A stretch of DNA of 64,000 nucleotides from Arthrobacter sp. UKPF54-2. Lineage in GTDB: Bacteria > Actinomycetota > Actinomycetes > Actinomycetales > Micrococcaceae. Made by a program: the position numbers and the translations under genes. Below the pieces are notes generated by a model, which was given only the letters and a program-made list of their open reading frames with translations, had not been told where the DNA came from and did not search any database. This document shows positions 25,634-36,010 of this stretch, piece by piece. Each line of letters opens with the position of its first letter. The first letter of the stretch is position 1. Location: positions 2,976,001-3,040,000 of the forward strand of contig NZ_CP040174.1 of the NCBI RefSeq assembly GCF_007858535.1, read 5' to 3'.

Positions 25634-27096
25634 TAACCGACCGATCCTTCCATCTGCAGTTCAATCAGGCGGTTGAGCTCGAGCGCGTATTCCATCGGCA
25701 GCTCGCGGGCGATCGGCTCGATGAAGCCGCGCACGATCATCGCCATGGCCTCGTCTTCGCGCATGCCGCGGGACATCAGGTAGAACAGCTGCTCTTCGCT
25801 GACGCGCGAGACCGTGGCCTCGTGGCCCATAGTGACGTCGTCCTCGCGGATGTCGATGTACGGGTAGGTGTCCGAGCGGCTGATGGTGTCCACCAGCAGC
25901 GCGTCGCAGCGGACCGTGTTGGCGGAGTGCTTGGCGCCTTCTCGGACCTGGACCAGGCCGCGGTAGGCGGCGCGGCCGCCGCCGCGGGCCACGGACTTGG
26001 AGATGATCGAGCTCTTGGTGTTGGGCGCGATGTGGACCATCTTGGAACCGGTGTCCTGGTGCTGGCCTTCGCCGGCGAACGCGATCGAGAGGGTCTCGCC
26101 CTTGGCGCCCTCACCGACGAGGTAGACCGCCGGGTACTTCATGGTGACCTTGGAGCCGATATTGCCGTCGATCCACTCCATGGTGGCGCCCTCTTCGCAG
26201 ATGGCGCGCTTGGTGACCAGGTTGTACACGTTGGTGGACCAGTTCTGGATGGTCGTGTAGCGGACGCGGGCGCCCTTCTTCACGACAATCTCCACAACGG
26301 CGGAGTGCAGGGAATCCGAGGTGTAGATCGGCGCGGTGCAGCCCTCGATGTAGTGGACGTAGGAGTCCTCGTCCGCGATGATCAGGGTGCGCTCGAACTG
26401 GCCCATGTTTTCCGTGTTGATGCGGAAGTAGGCCTGCAGCGGGATGTCCACGTGGACCCCCTTGGGCACGTACACAAAGGACCCGCCGGACCAGACGGCC
26501 GTGTTCAGCGAGGCGAACTTGTTGTCGCCCACCGGGATGATGGTGCCGAAGTACTCCTGGAAGATCTCCGGGTGCTCGCGCAGTGCGGTGTCCGTGTCCA
26601 GGAAGATGACGCCCTGGGCTTCCAGGTCCTCGCGGATCTGGTGGTACACGACTTCGGACTCGTACTGGGCGGCGACGCCGGAGACCAGGCGGCTGCGCTC
26701 GGCTTCCGGGATACCCAGCTTCTCGTAGGTGTTCCGGATGTCCTCGGGCAGGTCCTCCCAGGTGGCGGCCTGCTTCTCGGTGGAGCGCACAAAGTACTTG
26801 ATGTTGTCGAAGTCGATGCCGGAGAGGTCCGCACCCCAGGTGGGCATGGGCTTGCGGTCGAAGTACTTCAGGCCCTTCAGGCGCAGGTCCAGCATCCATT
26901 CCGGCTCGTTCTTCTTGGCCGAGATGTCACGTACGACGTCCTCATCGATACCACGGCGGGCGTTGGCGCCGACGTCGTTCTTGTCGGCCCAGCCGTACTC
27001 GTAGGTGCCGATTCCATGGAGCTCGGGATTCTTCTCCAGAATCTCCGAGATCACAGTGGATTCAGCAACCTTCTTCTCTGATAGTTGGTCCGTCAT
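25633..27096 (-). CDS. sufB: SUF Fe-S assembly scaffold protein SufB
   Basis: 487 residues. Typical SufB segments: [20 protein letters not shown] near the start, [20 protein letters not shown] with the conserved cysteine, and the C-terminal [20 protein letters not shown]. No intein, unlike some mycobacterial SufB. ATG at 27096 overlaps the sufR stop (TGATG), which also excludes the longer upstream frame. Confidence 0.97.
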   Translation of the reverse strand: MTDQLSEKKVAESTVISEILEKNPELHGIGTYEYGWADKNDVGANARRGIDEDVVRDISAKKNEPEWMLDLRLKGLKYFDRKPMPTWGADLSGIDFDNIKYFVRSTEKQAATWEDLPEDIRNTYEKLGIPEAERSRLVSGVAAQYESEVVYHQIREDLEAQGVIFLDTDTALREHPEIFQEYFGTIIPVGDNKFASLNTAVWSGGSFVYVPKGVHVDIPLQAYFRINTENMGQFERTLIIADEDSYVHYIEGCTAPIYTSDSLHSAVVEIVVKKGARVRYTTIQNWSTNVYNLVTKRAICEEGATMEWIDGNIGSKVTMKYPAVYLVGEGAKGETLSIAFAGEGQHQDTGSKMVHIAPNTKSSIISKSVARGGGRAAYRGLVQVREGAKHSANTVRCDALLVDTISRSDTYPYIDIREDDVTMGHEATVSRVSEEQLFYLMSRGMREDEAMAMIVRGFIEPIARELPMEYALELNRLIELQMEGSVG

Positions 27097-27926
27097 CACG
27101 GCCTTTCTTGCAGATGGTTGGATTCTTCGTCCGGGTTGCCCGAGCCCGCGGGGCTGGAAGCCCCGCCGGCGGCCGGACGGCCCGTAGGTATGTGGGTGGT
27201 GCAGACGTGCCCGCCGCGCGCCAGGGTGGAGAGCCGGCGCACGTCCACGCCGACCAGCCGGGAAAACAGTTCGGTCTCCACATCGCAGAACACGGGGAAC
27301 TGCGCGGCGAGCTGCTGGATCGGACAGTGGCCCTGGCACAGCTGCACGCTGGAGAGCGCGGCCGGAAGCGGCGCCTTCGCCTCGATCGACTGCGCCGAGG
27401 CGACGAAGCCGTCACGGCTCAGGGCCGCGGACAGCGCCCGGGCGCGCGCCGTGATGTCACTGCCGGCCCGTTCGATTTCCGGCGCGTAGCGGCGTTCCAT
27501 TTCGGCGAACCGTTCGACGGCGAACGCGCGCACGGCCTCCGAGCCCGCCATTTCACCGAGCCGCCGCAGGGCGGAACTGGCGATATCGAGATAGTCGTTG
27601 CCCAGCGTGGACTGTCCCTGCGAGCTGAGCACGTAGCGGCGGGCGGGCCGGCCCGCGCCGGCGCCCGCGCGGGCCACCCGCTTGACCTCGATCACGCCGT
27701 GGCGCGAGAGGTGGTCCAGGTGGCGGCGCACTGCCGCGGGGGTGAAGCCCAGCAGCTCGCCCAGTTCGGCGGCGCTGATGGGCCCGTGCTCCAGCACGGC
27801 AGCCAGGACGCGGTCCCGGGTGCGGTCCTCGGCCTCGGCGGCGTGCGCCGCGGGTGCGGCAGCACCCTCGGCGGGCTCACGCGACTGCGCGCGCACAGCA
27901 GGCACGGCAGACGTACTTGGGCTCAT
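27096..27926 (-). CDS. sufR: SUF operon transcriptional repressor SufR-like
   Basis: 276 residues. An N-terminal winged helix (residues about 35-100: [20 protein letters not shown], then [17 protein letters not shown]) is followed by an effector domain with LCQGHCPI and PVFCDVE, three cysteines placed like the Fe-S ligands of SufR. First gene of the SUF operon, so autoregulation by cluster status is expected. ATG at 27926 ([11 protein letters not shown]). The AT-rich stretch 27927-27955 before it, with TAAATT and the words ACACAACACAATCATGT, is the likely promoter and operator. Confidence 0.9.
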   Translation of the reverse strand: MSPSTSAVPAVRAQSREPAEGAAAPAAHAAEAEDRTRDRVLAAVLEHGPISAAELGELLGFTPAAVRRHLDHLSRHGVIEVKRVARAGAGAGRPARRYVLSSQGQSTLGNDYLDIASSALRRLGEMAGSEAVRAFAVERFAEMERRYAPEIERAGSDITARARALSAALSRDGFVASAQSIEAKAPLPAALSSVQLCQGHCPIQQLAAQFPVFCDVETELFSRLVGVDVRRLSTLARGGHVCTTHIPTGRPAAGGASSPAGSGNPDEESNHLQERP

Positions 27927-28028
27927 GGAATACACAACACAATCATGTCGTAATTTACTCCCCCGATCCAGTAAGGCATGGCTTTCCTGCGCCCGGCTCC
28001 GAATCAGGCCCGGCCCTACTACATCGCG

Positions 28029-28040
28029 TAGAATGCTTTG
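28029..28040 (+). promoter_or_regulatory. Promoter -10 giving a leaderless ABC transcript
   Basis: TAGAAT at 28029-28034 plus six bases leads to the GTG at 28041. A TTG three bases earlier is in frame but less well spaced. Confidence 0.6.
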
Positions 28041-29006
28041 GTGCGATCTCCCGAATCCCCCGCCCTGACAATCAGCGGGCTTATCAAGGATGTTGGCCCG
28101 CTGCCCAGCCTTGACGGCAAAATGCTGCGGGTAGTCAGCGGCCTCTCCCTCGTCGCCGAACGCGGGCAGGTCACCGCCCTGCTGGGCGCCAACGGTGCCG
28201 GCAAAACCACCACCATCGAATGCGCCCAGGGGTTGCAGAAGCGCACCGGCGGCAGCATCAGCCTGCTGGGCCAGGACCCGGACACCGCCGGCGCGGAACT
28301 CCGCGCCCGGGTGGGCGTGATGCTCCAGGACGGCGGCCTGCCGCCGTCGGCCCGCCCCATCCCGCTGTTGCGGCACATCGCCGGCCTATACCAGGATCCG
28401 TGGCCGGTGGACGAGCTCGTGGCGCGCCTGGGCATCGACACCTTCAGCCGCACCTCGGTGCGGCGCCTCTCCGGCGGCCAGAAGCAGCGGCTGGCCCTCG
28501 CCGCCGCGCTCGTGGGCCGCCCCGAAGTGCTGTTCCTCGACGAGCCCAGCGCCGGCCTGGACCCGCAGTCCCGGCAGCTCGTCTTTGAACTCATTGCCGA
28601 ACTGCGGGACCGCGGGATGGGCATCATCCTCACGACCCACCTGATGGACGACGCGCAGCGCCTCGCCGACTACGTCTACATCATCGACGCCGGCCGGAAC
28701 GTCGCGGAGGGCACCGTCGCCCAGCTCCTGCGGCACGAGCTAACCTCCGGGGCGGACCAGCACATCCGCACGCTGCTCTTCGAAGCAGAGCCCGGCCTGG
28801 ACCTGGCCGGTGTGCTGCCGGCCGCCGTCGAGGTCCGCGAAAGCCGCGCCGGCAGTTACAGCGCCACCGGGGCGCTGACCCCGGCCGACCTCGCCGCCGT
28901 GGCGGCCTGGTGGGCCGAGCGCGGCATTATGCCCGCCTCGATGAGCCTCGCGGCCCGCAGCCTCGAGGACGTCTTCCTCGACATCTCCGGAAGGGAAACC
29001 CGATGA
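28041..29006 (+). CDS. ABC transporter ATP-binding protein (exporter type, ABC-2 partner)
   Basis: 321 residues. Walker A GANGAGKTT, Q-loop VMLQDGGLPPSARP, signature LSGGQKQRLALAAAL, Walker B VLFLDEPSAGLDPQ, switch His in ILTTHLMDDAQRLA. The C-terminal 100 residues are the extension usual in DrrA/CcmA-type ATPases. Works with the following permease (four-base overlap). Divergent from sufR and upstream of heme A synthase, an arrangement seen in many actinobacteria; substrate unknown. Confidence 0.92.
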   Translation: MRSPESPALTISGLIKDVGPLPSLDGKMLRVVSGLSLVAERGQVTALLGANGAGKTTTIECAQGLQKRTGGSISLLGQDPDTAGAELRARVGVMLQDGGLPPSARPIPLLRHIAGLYQDPWPVDELVARLGIDTFSRTSVRRLSGGQKQRLALAAALVGRPEVLFLDEPSAGLDPQSRQLVFELIAELRDRGMGIILTTHLMDDAQRLADYVYIIDAGRNVAEGTVAQLLRHELTSGADQHIRTLLFEAEPGLDLAGVLPAAVEVRESRAGSYSATGALTPADLAAVAAWWAERGIMPASMSLAARSLEDVFLDISGRETR

Positions 29007-29788
29007 GCTCCGCCCCTGCCGGCACAACGGCCGGCACGCCGCTGGGCAGTGCCCCCGCTCCCCTGCTGCGGCGGATCCTGCTGCAGGGACGGTATGAGAC
29101 CGTCACCATGCTCCGCAACGGCGAGCAGCTGATCCTGGCGGTCATCCTGCCGCTGCTCGCCCTGGTGGGCCTGGCCGTCACGCCCCTGCTGGACGGCCTC
29201 GGCTCCAGCCGGGTCAACATCGCCGTGCCGGGCATCCTCGCGCTGTGCGCCATGTCCACCGCCTTCACCGGCCAGGGCATCGCCACCGGCTTCGACCGCC
29301 GCTACGGCGTGCTGCGGTTCCTGTCCACCACCCCGCTGGGCCGTACCGGCCTGATCCTCGGCAAAGTGATCGCGGTGCTGGTGGTGCTGCTGCTACAGGT
29401 GCTGGTGGTCACCGCCGTCGCGCTGCCGCTGGGCTGGCAGCCGGCGCCCGCGGGGCTGCTGCCCGGGTTCGCGCTGCTGGTCCTCGGCGCCGCGGCGTTC
29501 ACCGCCCTCGGCCTGCTCGTGGCCGGCACGGTCCGGCCGGAGGCGACGCTGGCGATCACCAACCTGCTCTGGATCCTGCTCGGCGCCCTGGGCGGCATCG
29601 TGATTCCGGCCGAGCGGCTGCCGGCTCTGGCCCAGGCCGTGGTGCACTTCCTTCCCTCCGGCGCGCTGGGCCAGGCGCTGCGGGATGCTTTCCTGCACGG
29701 CAGTGTCAATGCTGCGTCCGTGCTTGTCCTGCTGCTCTGGACGGCGACCGCCGGCTTCGCAGCAACCCGTTGGTTCAAGTGGAATTGA
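29003..29788 (+). CDS. ABC-2 type transporter permease
   Basis: 261 residues with six transmembrane segments, starting around residue 40 (LILAVILPLLALVGLAV). Contains FDRRYGVLRFLSTTPLGRTG, the cytosolic loop common to ABC-2 permeases, and IVIPAERLPALAQAVVHFLP before the last helices. ATG at 29003 overlaps the ATPase stop. Heme A synthase starts only 7 bases after it, so the transporter may serve oxidase assembly; this is inference. Confidence 0.9.
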   Translation: MSSAPAGTTAGTPLGSAPAPLLRRILLQGRYETVTMLRNGEQLILAVILPLLALVGLAVTPLLDGLGSSRVNIAVPGILALCAMSTAFTGQGIATGFDRRYGVLRFLSTTPLGRTGLILGKVIAVLVVLLLQVLVVTAVALPLGWQPAPAGLLPGFALLVLGAAAFTALGLLVAGTVRPEATLAITNLLWILLGALGGIVIPAERLPALAQAVVHFLPSGALGQALRDAFLHGSVNAASVLVLLLWTATAGFAATRWFKWN

Positions 29789-29795
29789 GAAAACT

Positions 29796-30740
29796 GTGAG
29801 TACGGCGTCCCCCTCTTCCCGGATCATGTCCCGGCTTTCCTCCCGGCTGCCCGTCACCGTCGACAAGACGGTCCGCCGGCTGGCCGTGCTGTCCCTGATC
29901 GGCCAGACCGTGCTGGTGGTGACCGGCGGCGCCGTCCGCCTCACCGCCTCCGGTCTGGGCTGCCCCACCTGGCCGCGCTGCACGGACAACTCCCTCGTGA
30001 ACACCCCGGAAATGGGAATCCACGGCTTCATCGAGTTCGGCAACCGGCTCCTGACCTTCGCGCTGGCCGCCGTCGCCGTCGCGATGCTGGTGTACCTGTG
30101 GAACTTGCGCAAGGAACGCCGCGATCTCTTCCTGCTGGCCCTCGGCCTGCTGGCCAGCATCCCGGCCCAGGCCGTCATTGGCGGGATCACCGTACTCACC
30201 CAGCTGAACCCCTGGGTGGTCGGCCTCCACTTCCTCGTCTCGATGGCCCTCGTGGTGCTCGCCACGCTGCTGGTCAACCGCGCCTACGGCCGGACCGGCA
30301 AAGCCCGCACCCGGGAATTGCCCGCCCTGCCCGGTGCCGCCCGTCCGGTGATGGCCGCCGTCGCGCTGTTCTCCGCCGTGGCCGTGTGCCTCGGTGTGGT
30401 GGTGACCGGCGCCGGCCCGCACGCAGGTGACGCGGACGCGCCGCGCAACAACCTGGACTGGGACCTGTTCTCGCACATCCACGCCGTCCCTGCCTACCTC
30501 GTGACCGCCGGGGCCCTCTTCGGTGTGTTCCTTGTGCTCCGCGGCCGGATCGCCGGACCCTTCCGCACCGCCGTGTTCCTGCTGCTGGGCGTCACCGTGC
30601 TGCAGGCCGTCATCGGCTTCACGCAGTACTACAACGGCATCCCCGCGCTGCTCGTGGCTGCGCACATGCTGGGCGCGGCCCTGCTGATGAGCGCGTCCAC
30701 CAACGCCGCCGACCTCGCACGCAACAGCCCGGCCACGTAA
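29796..30740 (+). CDS. ctaA: Heme A synthase (COX15/CtaA)
   Basis: 314 residues, eight transmembrane helices. Oxidises the C8 methyl of heme O to make heme A for the aa3 oxidase. Conserved: TGGAVRLTASGLGCPTWPRC with the paired cysteine region, EMGIHGFIEFGNRLL (heme ligand His), VVGLHFLVSMALV and LLVAAHMLGAALLM. GTG start at 29796, close behind the permease; an upstream in-frame extension lies inside that gene and is rejected. Heme O comes from CtaB, encoded 1.4 kb away on the other strand. Confidence 0.94.
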   Translation: MSTASPSSRIMSRLSSRLPVTVDKTVRRLAVLSLIGQTVLVVTGGAVRLTASGLGCPTWPRCTDNSLVNTPEMGIHGFIEFGNRLLTFALAAVAVAMLVYLWNLRKERRDLFLLALGLLASIPAQAVIGGITVLTQLNPWVVGLHFLVSMALVVLATLLVNRAYGRTGKARTRELPALPGAARPVMAAVALFSAVAVCLGVVVTGAGPHAGDADAPRNNLDWDLFSHIHAVPAYLVTAGALFGVFLVLRGRIAGPFRTAVFLLLGVTVLQAVIGFTQYYNGIPALLVAAHMLGAALLMSASTNAADLARNSPAT

Positions 30741-30751
30741 CGGAAAAAATA

Positions 30752-30812
30752 AACGCGGGGCCACATTGCGCCGCTCCGGACGCCTGGGACCGGCCGAAAC
30801 TGACCCCGCGTT
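30752..30812 (+). terminator. Possible terminator after heme A synthase
   Basis: AACGCGGGG (30752-30760) pairs with CCCCGCGTT (30804-30812), a nine-base-pair stem closing a 43-base loop that has its own GGCC pairing, followed by a T-rich TTGCGTTGTT. Confidence 0.5.
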
Positions 30813-30858
30813 GCGTTGTTGGCCGGTAGCCTGACTTTGTCGAGAGAAAGGCAGCGCC

Positions 30859-31207
30859 GTGAACGGAGTCGTCGACAGCCTCCTGACGATGAGTCCTGCG
30901 CTGGCCTTCACACTCGTGGCGTGCTTGGTGTTCGGCCGGCGCCTCCCGAATGCACTACCCGAAGTTCCTGGCCTTCAATGCCGCCGGTGGATTGGTGTGG
31001 GGAACGGGCTTCGTGCTGCTGGGCTTCTTCGCCGGGAACTCCTATGAAGCCGTAGCCAAGGTGGCCGGCCGGGACATCACGGCGGCAATGGCTGTGCTCG
31101 GCGTCCTGGGACTCGTCATCTGGCATCTGCGGCGCGGGCGCCGTGCCCGGCGGGATCTTCCGGAAGCGGCTGACCACCGCGGCCCTCCCGGCCCCGAGAA
31201 GTCCTGA
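30859..31207 (+). pseudogene. DedA family protein remnant, internally deleted and frameshifted
   Basis: The first part from GTG 30859 reads MNGVVDSLLTMSPALAFTL, like a DedA N-terminus. From about 30935 the DedA C-terminal part continues in another frame: GASRMHYPKFLAFNAAGGLV then GFFAGNSYEAVAKV and a final transmembrane helix ending at 31207. The middle of the protein (about 120 residues, including the PGE and RFxP motifs) is missing, and the two parts are out of frame around 30930-30950. Intact DedA proteins are about 200 residues and act in membrane lipid and proton homeostasis. This copy is most likely dead. Confidence 0.8.
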
Positions 31208-31221
31208 CCTCCCGGCTCGGC

Positions 31222-32184
31222 CTAGCCGCCGACGATGGCGGATCCGATGAACGGATCGACGGCCAGTGCGATGAAAAGCAGGGTGAGGTAGCTGATGGAG
31301 CCGTGGAAGACCTTCATGGCGCCCTTGTTGGAGACGTCCCCGCCCTGGGCCCGGTTGTAGAGGGCGTGCGACTCGTAGAGGAACCAGGCCCCCGCGGCGG
31401 CGGCGGTGACGGTGTAGACCCAGCCGGCGCCGCCCACCGGGATCAGCAGCAGCGAGCAGGCGACCATGGCCCACGCGTACAAAACCACCTGCACGGAGAC
31501 GACCTTGGCGCCGGCGATCGCGCCGAGCATCGGCACGTTAGCGTTGCGGTAGTCCTCGCCGTAGCGCATGGACAGCGGCCAGTAGTGCGGCGGGGTCCAG
31601 AGGAAGATCACCATAAAGAGGACGACGGCGGGCCACTCCACGGTGTTGGTCACGGCGGCCCAGGCGATCAGCACCGGGAAGCAGCCGGCGGCCCCGCCCC
31701 AGACGATGTTCTGCGCGGTGCGGCGCTTGAGGATCATCGTGTAGATGACCACGTAGAACACGATCGCGCCGAGCCCCAGCCAGGCCGAGAGCGGGTTGGT
31801 GCCGAACCAGAGGATTGCGATCGCGGCCGCGCCGAGGAGCCAGGAGAACACCAGGGCCTCACGCGGGGTCACCTCGCCGGTGACCAGCGGGCGGTTTTCG
31901 GTCCGGTGCATGAGCTTGTCGATGTCGCGGTCGATGTAGCAGTTGAACGCCCCCGCGCTGCCCGCCGCAAACGCGCCGCCAACCAGGGTCGCCAGGATCA
32001 GGCCGAGGGAGGGGAACCCGCGCTCGGCGTAGATCATGGTGGGCAGGGTGCTGACCAGCAGGAGTTCGATCACCCGTGGTTTTGTGAGCGCCAGGTAGGC
32101 CTTGGCCTTACGGGCGAAGCCGATCCGGCCCGGGGCCTGGGAGGCGTTAAGCGGCGTATCTGTTGTGCTCACGGTGGCAGTCAC
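31222..32184 (-). CDS. ctaB: Protoheme IX farnesyltransferase (heme O synthase)
   Basis: 320 residues, UbiA-type prenyltransferase with nine helices. Aspartate-rich motif [20 protein letters not shown] binds the farnesyl diphosphate magnesium; second motif around [13 protein letters not shown]. Converts heme B to heme O, which CtaA then oxidises. GTG start at 32184. It is convergent with the DedA remnant and divergent from tkt, the usual actinobacterial arrangement. Confidence 0.96.
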   Translation of the reverse strand: MTATVSTTDTPLNASQAPGRIGFARKAKAYLALTKPRVIELLLVSTLPTMIYAERGFPSLGLILATLVGGAFAAGSAGAFNCYIDRDIDKLMHRTENRPLVTGEVTPREALVFSWLLGAAAIAILWFGTNPLSAWLGLGAIVFYVVIYTMILKRRTAQNIVWGGAAGCFPVLIAWAAVTNTVEWPAVVLFMVIFLWTPPHYWPLSMRYGEDYRNANVPMLGAIAGAKVVSVQVVLYAWAMVACSLLLIPVGGAGWVYTVTAAAAGAWFLYESHALYNRAQGGDVSNKGAMKVFHGSISYLTLLFIALAVDPFIGSAIVGG

Positions 32185-32693
32185 TCTGTTCTGTCTGGCT
32201 GGTCAGTCCGGCTGGTCGTCGCAGCGCGCCCTGGATGCGGCGCAATGCAGTCGGGGGTCCACGCACAGCGCACAGGCGTGTCCTTGCCCCCGTTGGTAGC
32301 CAGGCTCCATCATACCGTGGCGGCACCGCCGCGCGGGTCCGCAAGCCCCTGCACATGTCCGGCCGGTTAACTGGGCCTCACCGCCGCCGCGGGACGCGGT
32401 GATTCATATAAGCCCCAAAACCGGTCCAATTCCTGAGATGCACCCTGACCGGCAGGTGGAATGGGGCTAAGCTGTCTGACAGATCAGCACGCACGGACGG
32501 GCGCCCAACGGCGCTCCCGGCCCTGTGCATGCGGCGCACTGATAGATCAACGTTTCGATGGTGAACGGCTGGTACGAACCGCGGCGGGCACCGAACTGTG
32601 CCCCGGCGGTAAGCCCCCAAGGAAATCCCCCAGCGGGAAGACTCGGCGGGAAACGTACCACCGGCCGTCAGCACAGAGAGGGGCCCGGTTTTC
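32185..32693. promoter_or_regulatory. Divergent control region between ctaB and tkt
   Basis: 509 bases without a credible gene. For tkt: CTGACC (32445-32450), 17 bases, TAAGCT (32468-32473), giving a predicted start near 32480 and a 5' leader of about 210 bases. For ctaB: TATGAT on the minus strand (32314-32309) with no good -35, giving a leader of about 120 bases. No known riboswitch or tRNA was recognised in the leaders. Confidence 0.5.
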
Positions 32694-34820
32694 GTGCCAC
32701 ATTTGGAAGAGCAAGAACTGTCATGGACTCAGCTGGACGCCCGTGCCGTGGACACCGTCCGGGTACTCGCGGCGGACGCCGTGGAGAAGGTCGGTAACGG
32801 CCACCCCGGCACCGCGATGAGCCTGGCACCGGCCGCCTACCTGCTCTTCCAAAAGCTGATGCGCCACGACCCGGCGAACCCGCAGTGGCTGGGCCGCGAC
32901 CGGTTCGTCCTGTCCCCCGGCCACACGTCCCTGACGCTGTACATCCAGCTCTTCCTCTCGGGCTACGGCCTGGAGCTGAAGGACCTCGAGGCGCTCCGGA
33001 CCTGGGGTTCGCTGACCCCCGGACACCCGGAATACAAGCACACCGCCGGGGTGGAGATCACCACCGGTCCGCTGGGCCAGGGCCTGGCCTCCGCGGTCGG
33101 CTTCGCGTACTCGCAGCGCCGGATGCGCGGGCTGTTTGACGCCGACGCCCCCGCCGGCACCAGCCCGTTCGACCACACCGTCTGGGTCATCGCGTCCGAC
33201 GGCGATCTGCAGGAAGGCGTCACCTCCGAGGCGTCTTCGCTCGCCGGCCACCAGGAGCTCGGCAACCTCGTGGTGATCTACGACGAGAACCACATCAGCA
33301 TCGAAGACGACACGGACGTCGCGTTCACCGAGGACGTCCTGGCCCGCTACAAGGCCTACGGCTGGCACACCCAGCGCGTCGACTGGACCCGCACCGGCGA
33401 CTACAAGGAGGACGTGGCCGAGCTGCACGCCGCCCTGCTCGCCGCCAAGGCCGAGACGTCCAAGCCGTCCATCATCTCGCTGCGCACCATCATTGGCTGG
33501 CCCGCGCCGAAGAAGCAGAACACCGGCAAGATCCACGGCTCCGCCTTGGGCGCCGAGGAGGTCGCCGGCCTGAAGAAGGTTCTCGGCTTCGACCCCGAAC
33601 TCTCCTTCCAGGTCGAGGACGAGGTCCTGGCCCACACCCGCGAGGCGCAGGCCCGCGGCGCCGCGGCCCGCGCCGAATGGCAGGAGCGCTTTGAGGCCTG
33701 GCAGTCCGCCAACCCGGAGGCCGCGGCCCTGCTCGAGCGCGTCGAGGCCCGCAAGCTCCCGGCCGAGTTCGACGCCGCGCTGCCGGTCTTCGAAGCCGGC
33801 AAGGACGTCTCCACCCGCGCCGCGTCCGGCAAGGTCCTGAACGCGATCGGCCCGGTCATGCCCGAACTGTGGGGCGGCTCCGCCGACCTCGCCGAGTCGA
33901 ACAACACCACCATCGAGGGTTCGCCGTCGTTCATCCCCGCCTCCCGCCAGACCGAGGCGTGGAAGGGCAACCCGTACGGCCGGGTGCTGCACTTCGGCAT
34001 CCGCGAACACGCCGCCGCGTCGATCGTGAACGGCATCAGCCTCGCCGGGGCGACCCGCGCGTTCTCCGGCACCTTCCTGATCTTCTCCGACTACCAGCGC
34101 CCGGCCATCCGGCTCGGCGCCCTGATGGGAGTCCCCTCGCTCTACGTCTGGACGCACGACTCGATCGGCCTCGGCGAGGACGGACCCACCCACCAGCCGG
34201 TCGAGCAGCTCGCCTCCCTGCGCGCCATCCCGGGCCTGGATGTCGTCCGCCCCGGCGACGCCAACGAGGTCGCAGCCGCCTGGCAGGCCATGCTGGAAAA
34301 CCACGCCAACCCCGCCGGGATCGTGCTGACCCGGCAGAACATCCCCACCTGGGAACGCGGCACCGGCGAGGCCGACGGCGACACCTTCGCCTCGACCGCC
34401 GGTGTGGCCAAGGGCGGCTACGTCCTGGCCGAGGCGTCCGAGGGCGGGAAGACCGTGGACGCGCAGGTCATCCTGATCGGCACGGGCTCCGAGGTCCAGC
34501 TCGCCGTGGCCGCCCGCGAAGCCCTGCAGGCCGAGGGCATCCCCACCCGGGTCGTGTCCATGCCGTGCGTGGAATGGTTCAACAAGCAGGACGCCGCCTA
34601 CCGCGACGCCGTGCTCCCCGCCAACGTCAAGGCACGCGTCTCGGTCGAAGCCGGGCTGGCCCTGGGCTGGAAGGAATTCGTCGGCGACGCCGGCCGCTCC
34701 ATCTCCCTGGAGCACTTCGGCGCCTCGGCCGACTACAAGCGCCTGTTCCAGGAATTCGGCATCACAGCCGACGCCGTGGCTGCCGCCGCCAAGGAATCCC
34801 TCGCCGGCCTCTCGGCCTGA
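32694..34820 (+). CDS. tkt: Transketolase
   Basis: 708 residues. Thiamine-diphosphate enzyme that moves two-carbon units in the pentose phosphate pathway. Motifs: [16 protein letters not shown], the ThDP site [20 protein letters not shown] then [10 protein letters not shown], and the pyrimidine domain [23 protein letters not shown] start at 32694 ([11 protein letters not shown]) with GAGAGG upstream. First gene of tkt-tal-pgi-zwf-opcA-pgl. Confidence 0.98.
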   Translation: MPHLEEQELSWTQLDARAVDTVRVLAADAVEKVGNGHPGTAMSLAPAAYLLFQKLMRHDPANPQWLGRDRFVLSPGHTSLTLYIQLFLSGYGLELKDLEALRTWGSLTPGHPEYKHTAGVEITTGPLGQGLASAVGFAYSQRRMRGLFDADAPAGTSPFDHTVWVIASDGDLQEGVTSEASSLAGHQELGNLVVIYDENHISIEDDTDVAFTEDVLARYKAYGWHTQRVDWTRTGDYKEDVAELHAALLAAKAETSKPSIISLRTIIGWPAPKKQNTGKIHGSALGAEEVAGLKKVLGFDPELSFQVEDEVLAHTREAQARGAAARAEWQERFEAWQSANPEAAALLERVEARKLPAEFDAALPVFEAGKDVSTRAASGKVLNAIGPVMPELWGGSADLAESNNTTIEGSPSFIPASRQTEAWKGNPYGRVLHFGIREHAAASIVNGISLAGATRAFSGTFLIFSDYQRPAIRLGALMGVPSLYVWTHDSIGLGEDGPTHQPVEQLASLRAIPGLDVVRPGDANEVAAAWQAMLENHANPAGIVLTRQNIPTWERGTGEADGDTFASTAGVAKGGYVLAEASEGGKTVDAQVILIGTGSEVQLAVAAREALQAEGIPTRVVSMPCVEWFNKQDAAYRDAVLPANVKARVSVEAGLALGWKEFVGDAGRSISLEHFGASADYKRLFQEFGITADAVAAAAKESLAGLSA

Positions 34821-34839
34821 CCCCGACTTCACGCATTCC

Positions 34840-34866
34840 GGGCCGCCGCCCCGCCGGCGGCGGCCC
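34840..34866 (+). terminator. Strong hairpin between tkt and tal
   Basis: GGGCCGCCGCC (34840-34850) pairs perfectly with GGCGGCGGCCC (34856-34866) over the loop CCGCC, 20 bases after the tkt stop and 19 before the tal start. No T run. It may act as an attenuator or protect the tkt message end. Confidence 0.55.
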
Positions 34867-34885
34867 CAGACTCCAGGAGCGAACC

Positions 34886-36004
34886 ATGAACACCACCCCC
34901 ACACAGCAGCTGTCCGACGCCGGCGTCTCGATCTGGCTCGATGACCTCTCCCGCGGCCGCCTCGAAACCGGCACGCTGCGCAAGCTGATCGAAGAGAAAA
35001 ACGTCGTCGGCGTCACCACAAACCCGAGCATCTTCCACGCCGCGATCACCACCGGCACCGACTACGACGCCAAGATCCGGGAAATGGCGGCCGCCGGCGC
35101 CAGCGTCGAGGAGACCGTCTTCGCGATCACCACCACCGACGTCGCCGATGCCTGCGACCTGTTCGCCCCGGTCGCCGCCGCGACCCACGGCGTCGACGGC
35201 CGCGTCTCCATCGAGGTGGACCCCCGCCTCGCCTGGGACACCGCCGGCACCATCACCGAGGCCAAGGAACTCCACGGCCAGGTCAACAAGGACAACGTCC
35301 TGATCAAGATCCCCGCCACGCTGGAAGGCCTTGAGGCCATCACCGCCACCCTGGCGGCCGGCATCAGCGTCAACGTGACCCTGATTTTCTCGCTCGAACG
35401 CTACCGCGCCGTGATCAACGCCTTCCAGAGCGGCCTCGAGCAGGCCAAGGAAAACGGCCACGACCTCTCCAAGATCCACTCGGTCGCGTCCTTCTTCGTC
35501 TCCCGCGTGGACACCGAAATCGACAAGCGCCTCGACGCGATCGGCACCCCCGAAGCCAAGGCCCTCAAGGGCAAGGCCGGCGTCGCGAACGCACGCCTCG
35601 CCTACCAGGTCTACGAGGAGCTCTTCAGCACCGAGCGCTGGGCCCTGCTGGCCGACGCCGGCGCGCGCCCGCAGCGCCCGCTCTGGGCCTCCACCGGCGT
35701 CAAGGACCCGGCCTACCCGGACACCCTCTACGTCACCGAACTCGTCGCTCCCGGCGTTGTGAACACCATGCCGGAGAAGACCCTGAACGCCACGTACGAC
35801 CACGGCGCGATCACCGGCAACACCATCACCCGCGGCTACGACGACGCCAACGCGACCCTGAACGCCTTGGATGCGCTCGGCATCTCCTACAACGAGGTCG
35901 TCGCCCTGCTTGAGTCCGAAGGCCTCGACAAGTTTGTGGCAAGCTGGAAGGAACTGCTGGCCGACGTCGAGGGCGCCCTCGCCGCTGCACGGAAGGACGC
36001 ATAG
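34886..36004 (+). CDS. tal: Transaldolase
   Basis: 372 residues, the longer actinobacterial form. Schiff-base lysine lies in [25 protein letters not shown] and [18 protein letters not shown] are family motifs. Transfers a dihydroxyacetone unit between sugar phosphates. ATG at 34886 ([13 protein letters not shown]) with AGGAG about 8 bases upstream; the long in-frame extension upstream lies inside tkt and is not coding. Six bases separate it from pgi. Confidence 0.97.
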   Translation: MNTTPTQQLSDAGVSIWLDDLSRGRLETGTLRKLIEEKNVVGVTTNPSIFHAAITTGTDYDAKIREMAAAGASVEETVFAITTTDVADACDLFAPVAAATHGVDGRVSIEVDPRLAWDTAGTITEAKELHGQVNKDNVLIKIPATLEGLEAITATLAAGISVNVTLIFSLERYRAVINAFQSGLEQAKENGHDLSKIHSVASFFVSRVDTEIDKRLDAIGTPEAKALKGKAGVANARLAYQVYEELFSTERWALLADAGARPQRPLWASTGVKDPAYPDTLYVTELVAPGVVNTMPEKTLNATYDHGAITGNTITRGYDDANATLNALDALGISYNEVVALLESEGLDKFVASWKELLADVEGALAAARKDA

Positions 36005-36010
36005 TCCCCC

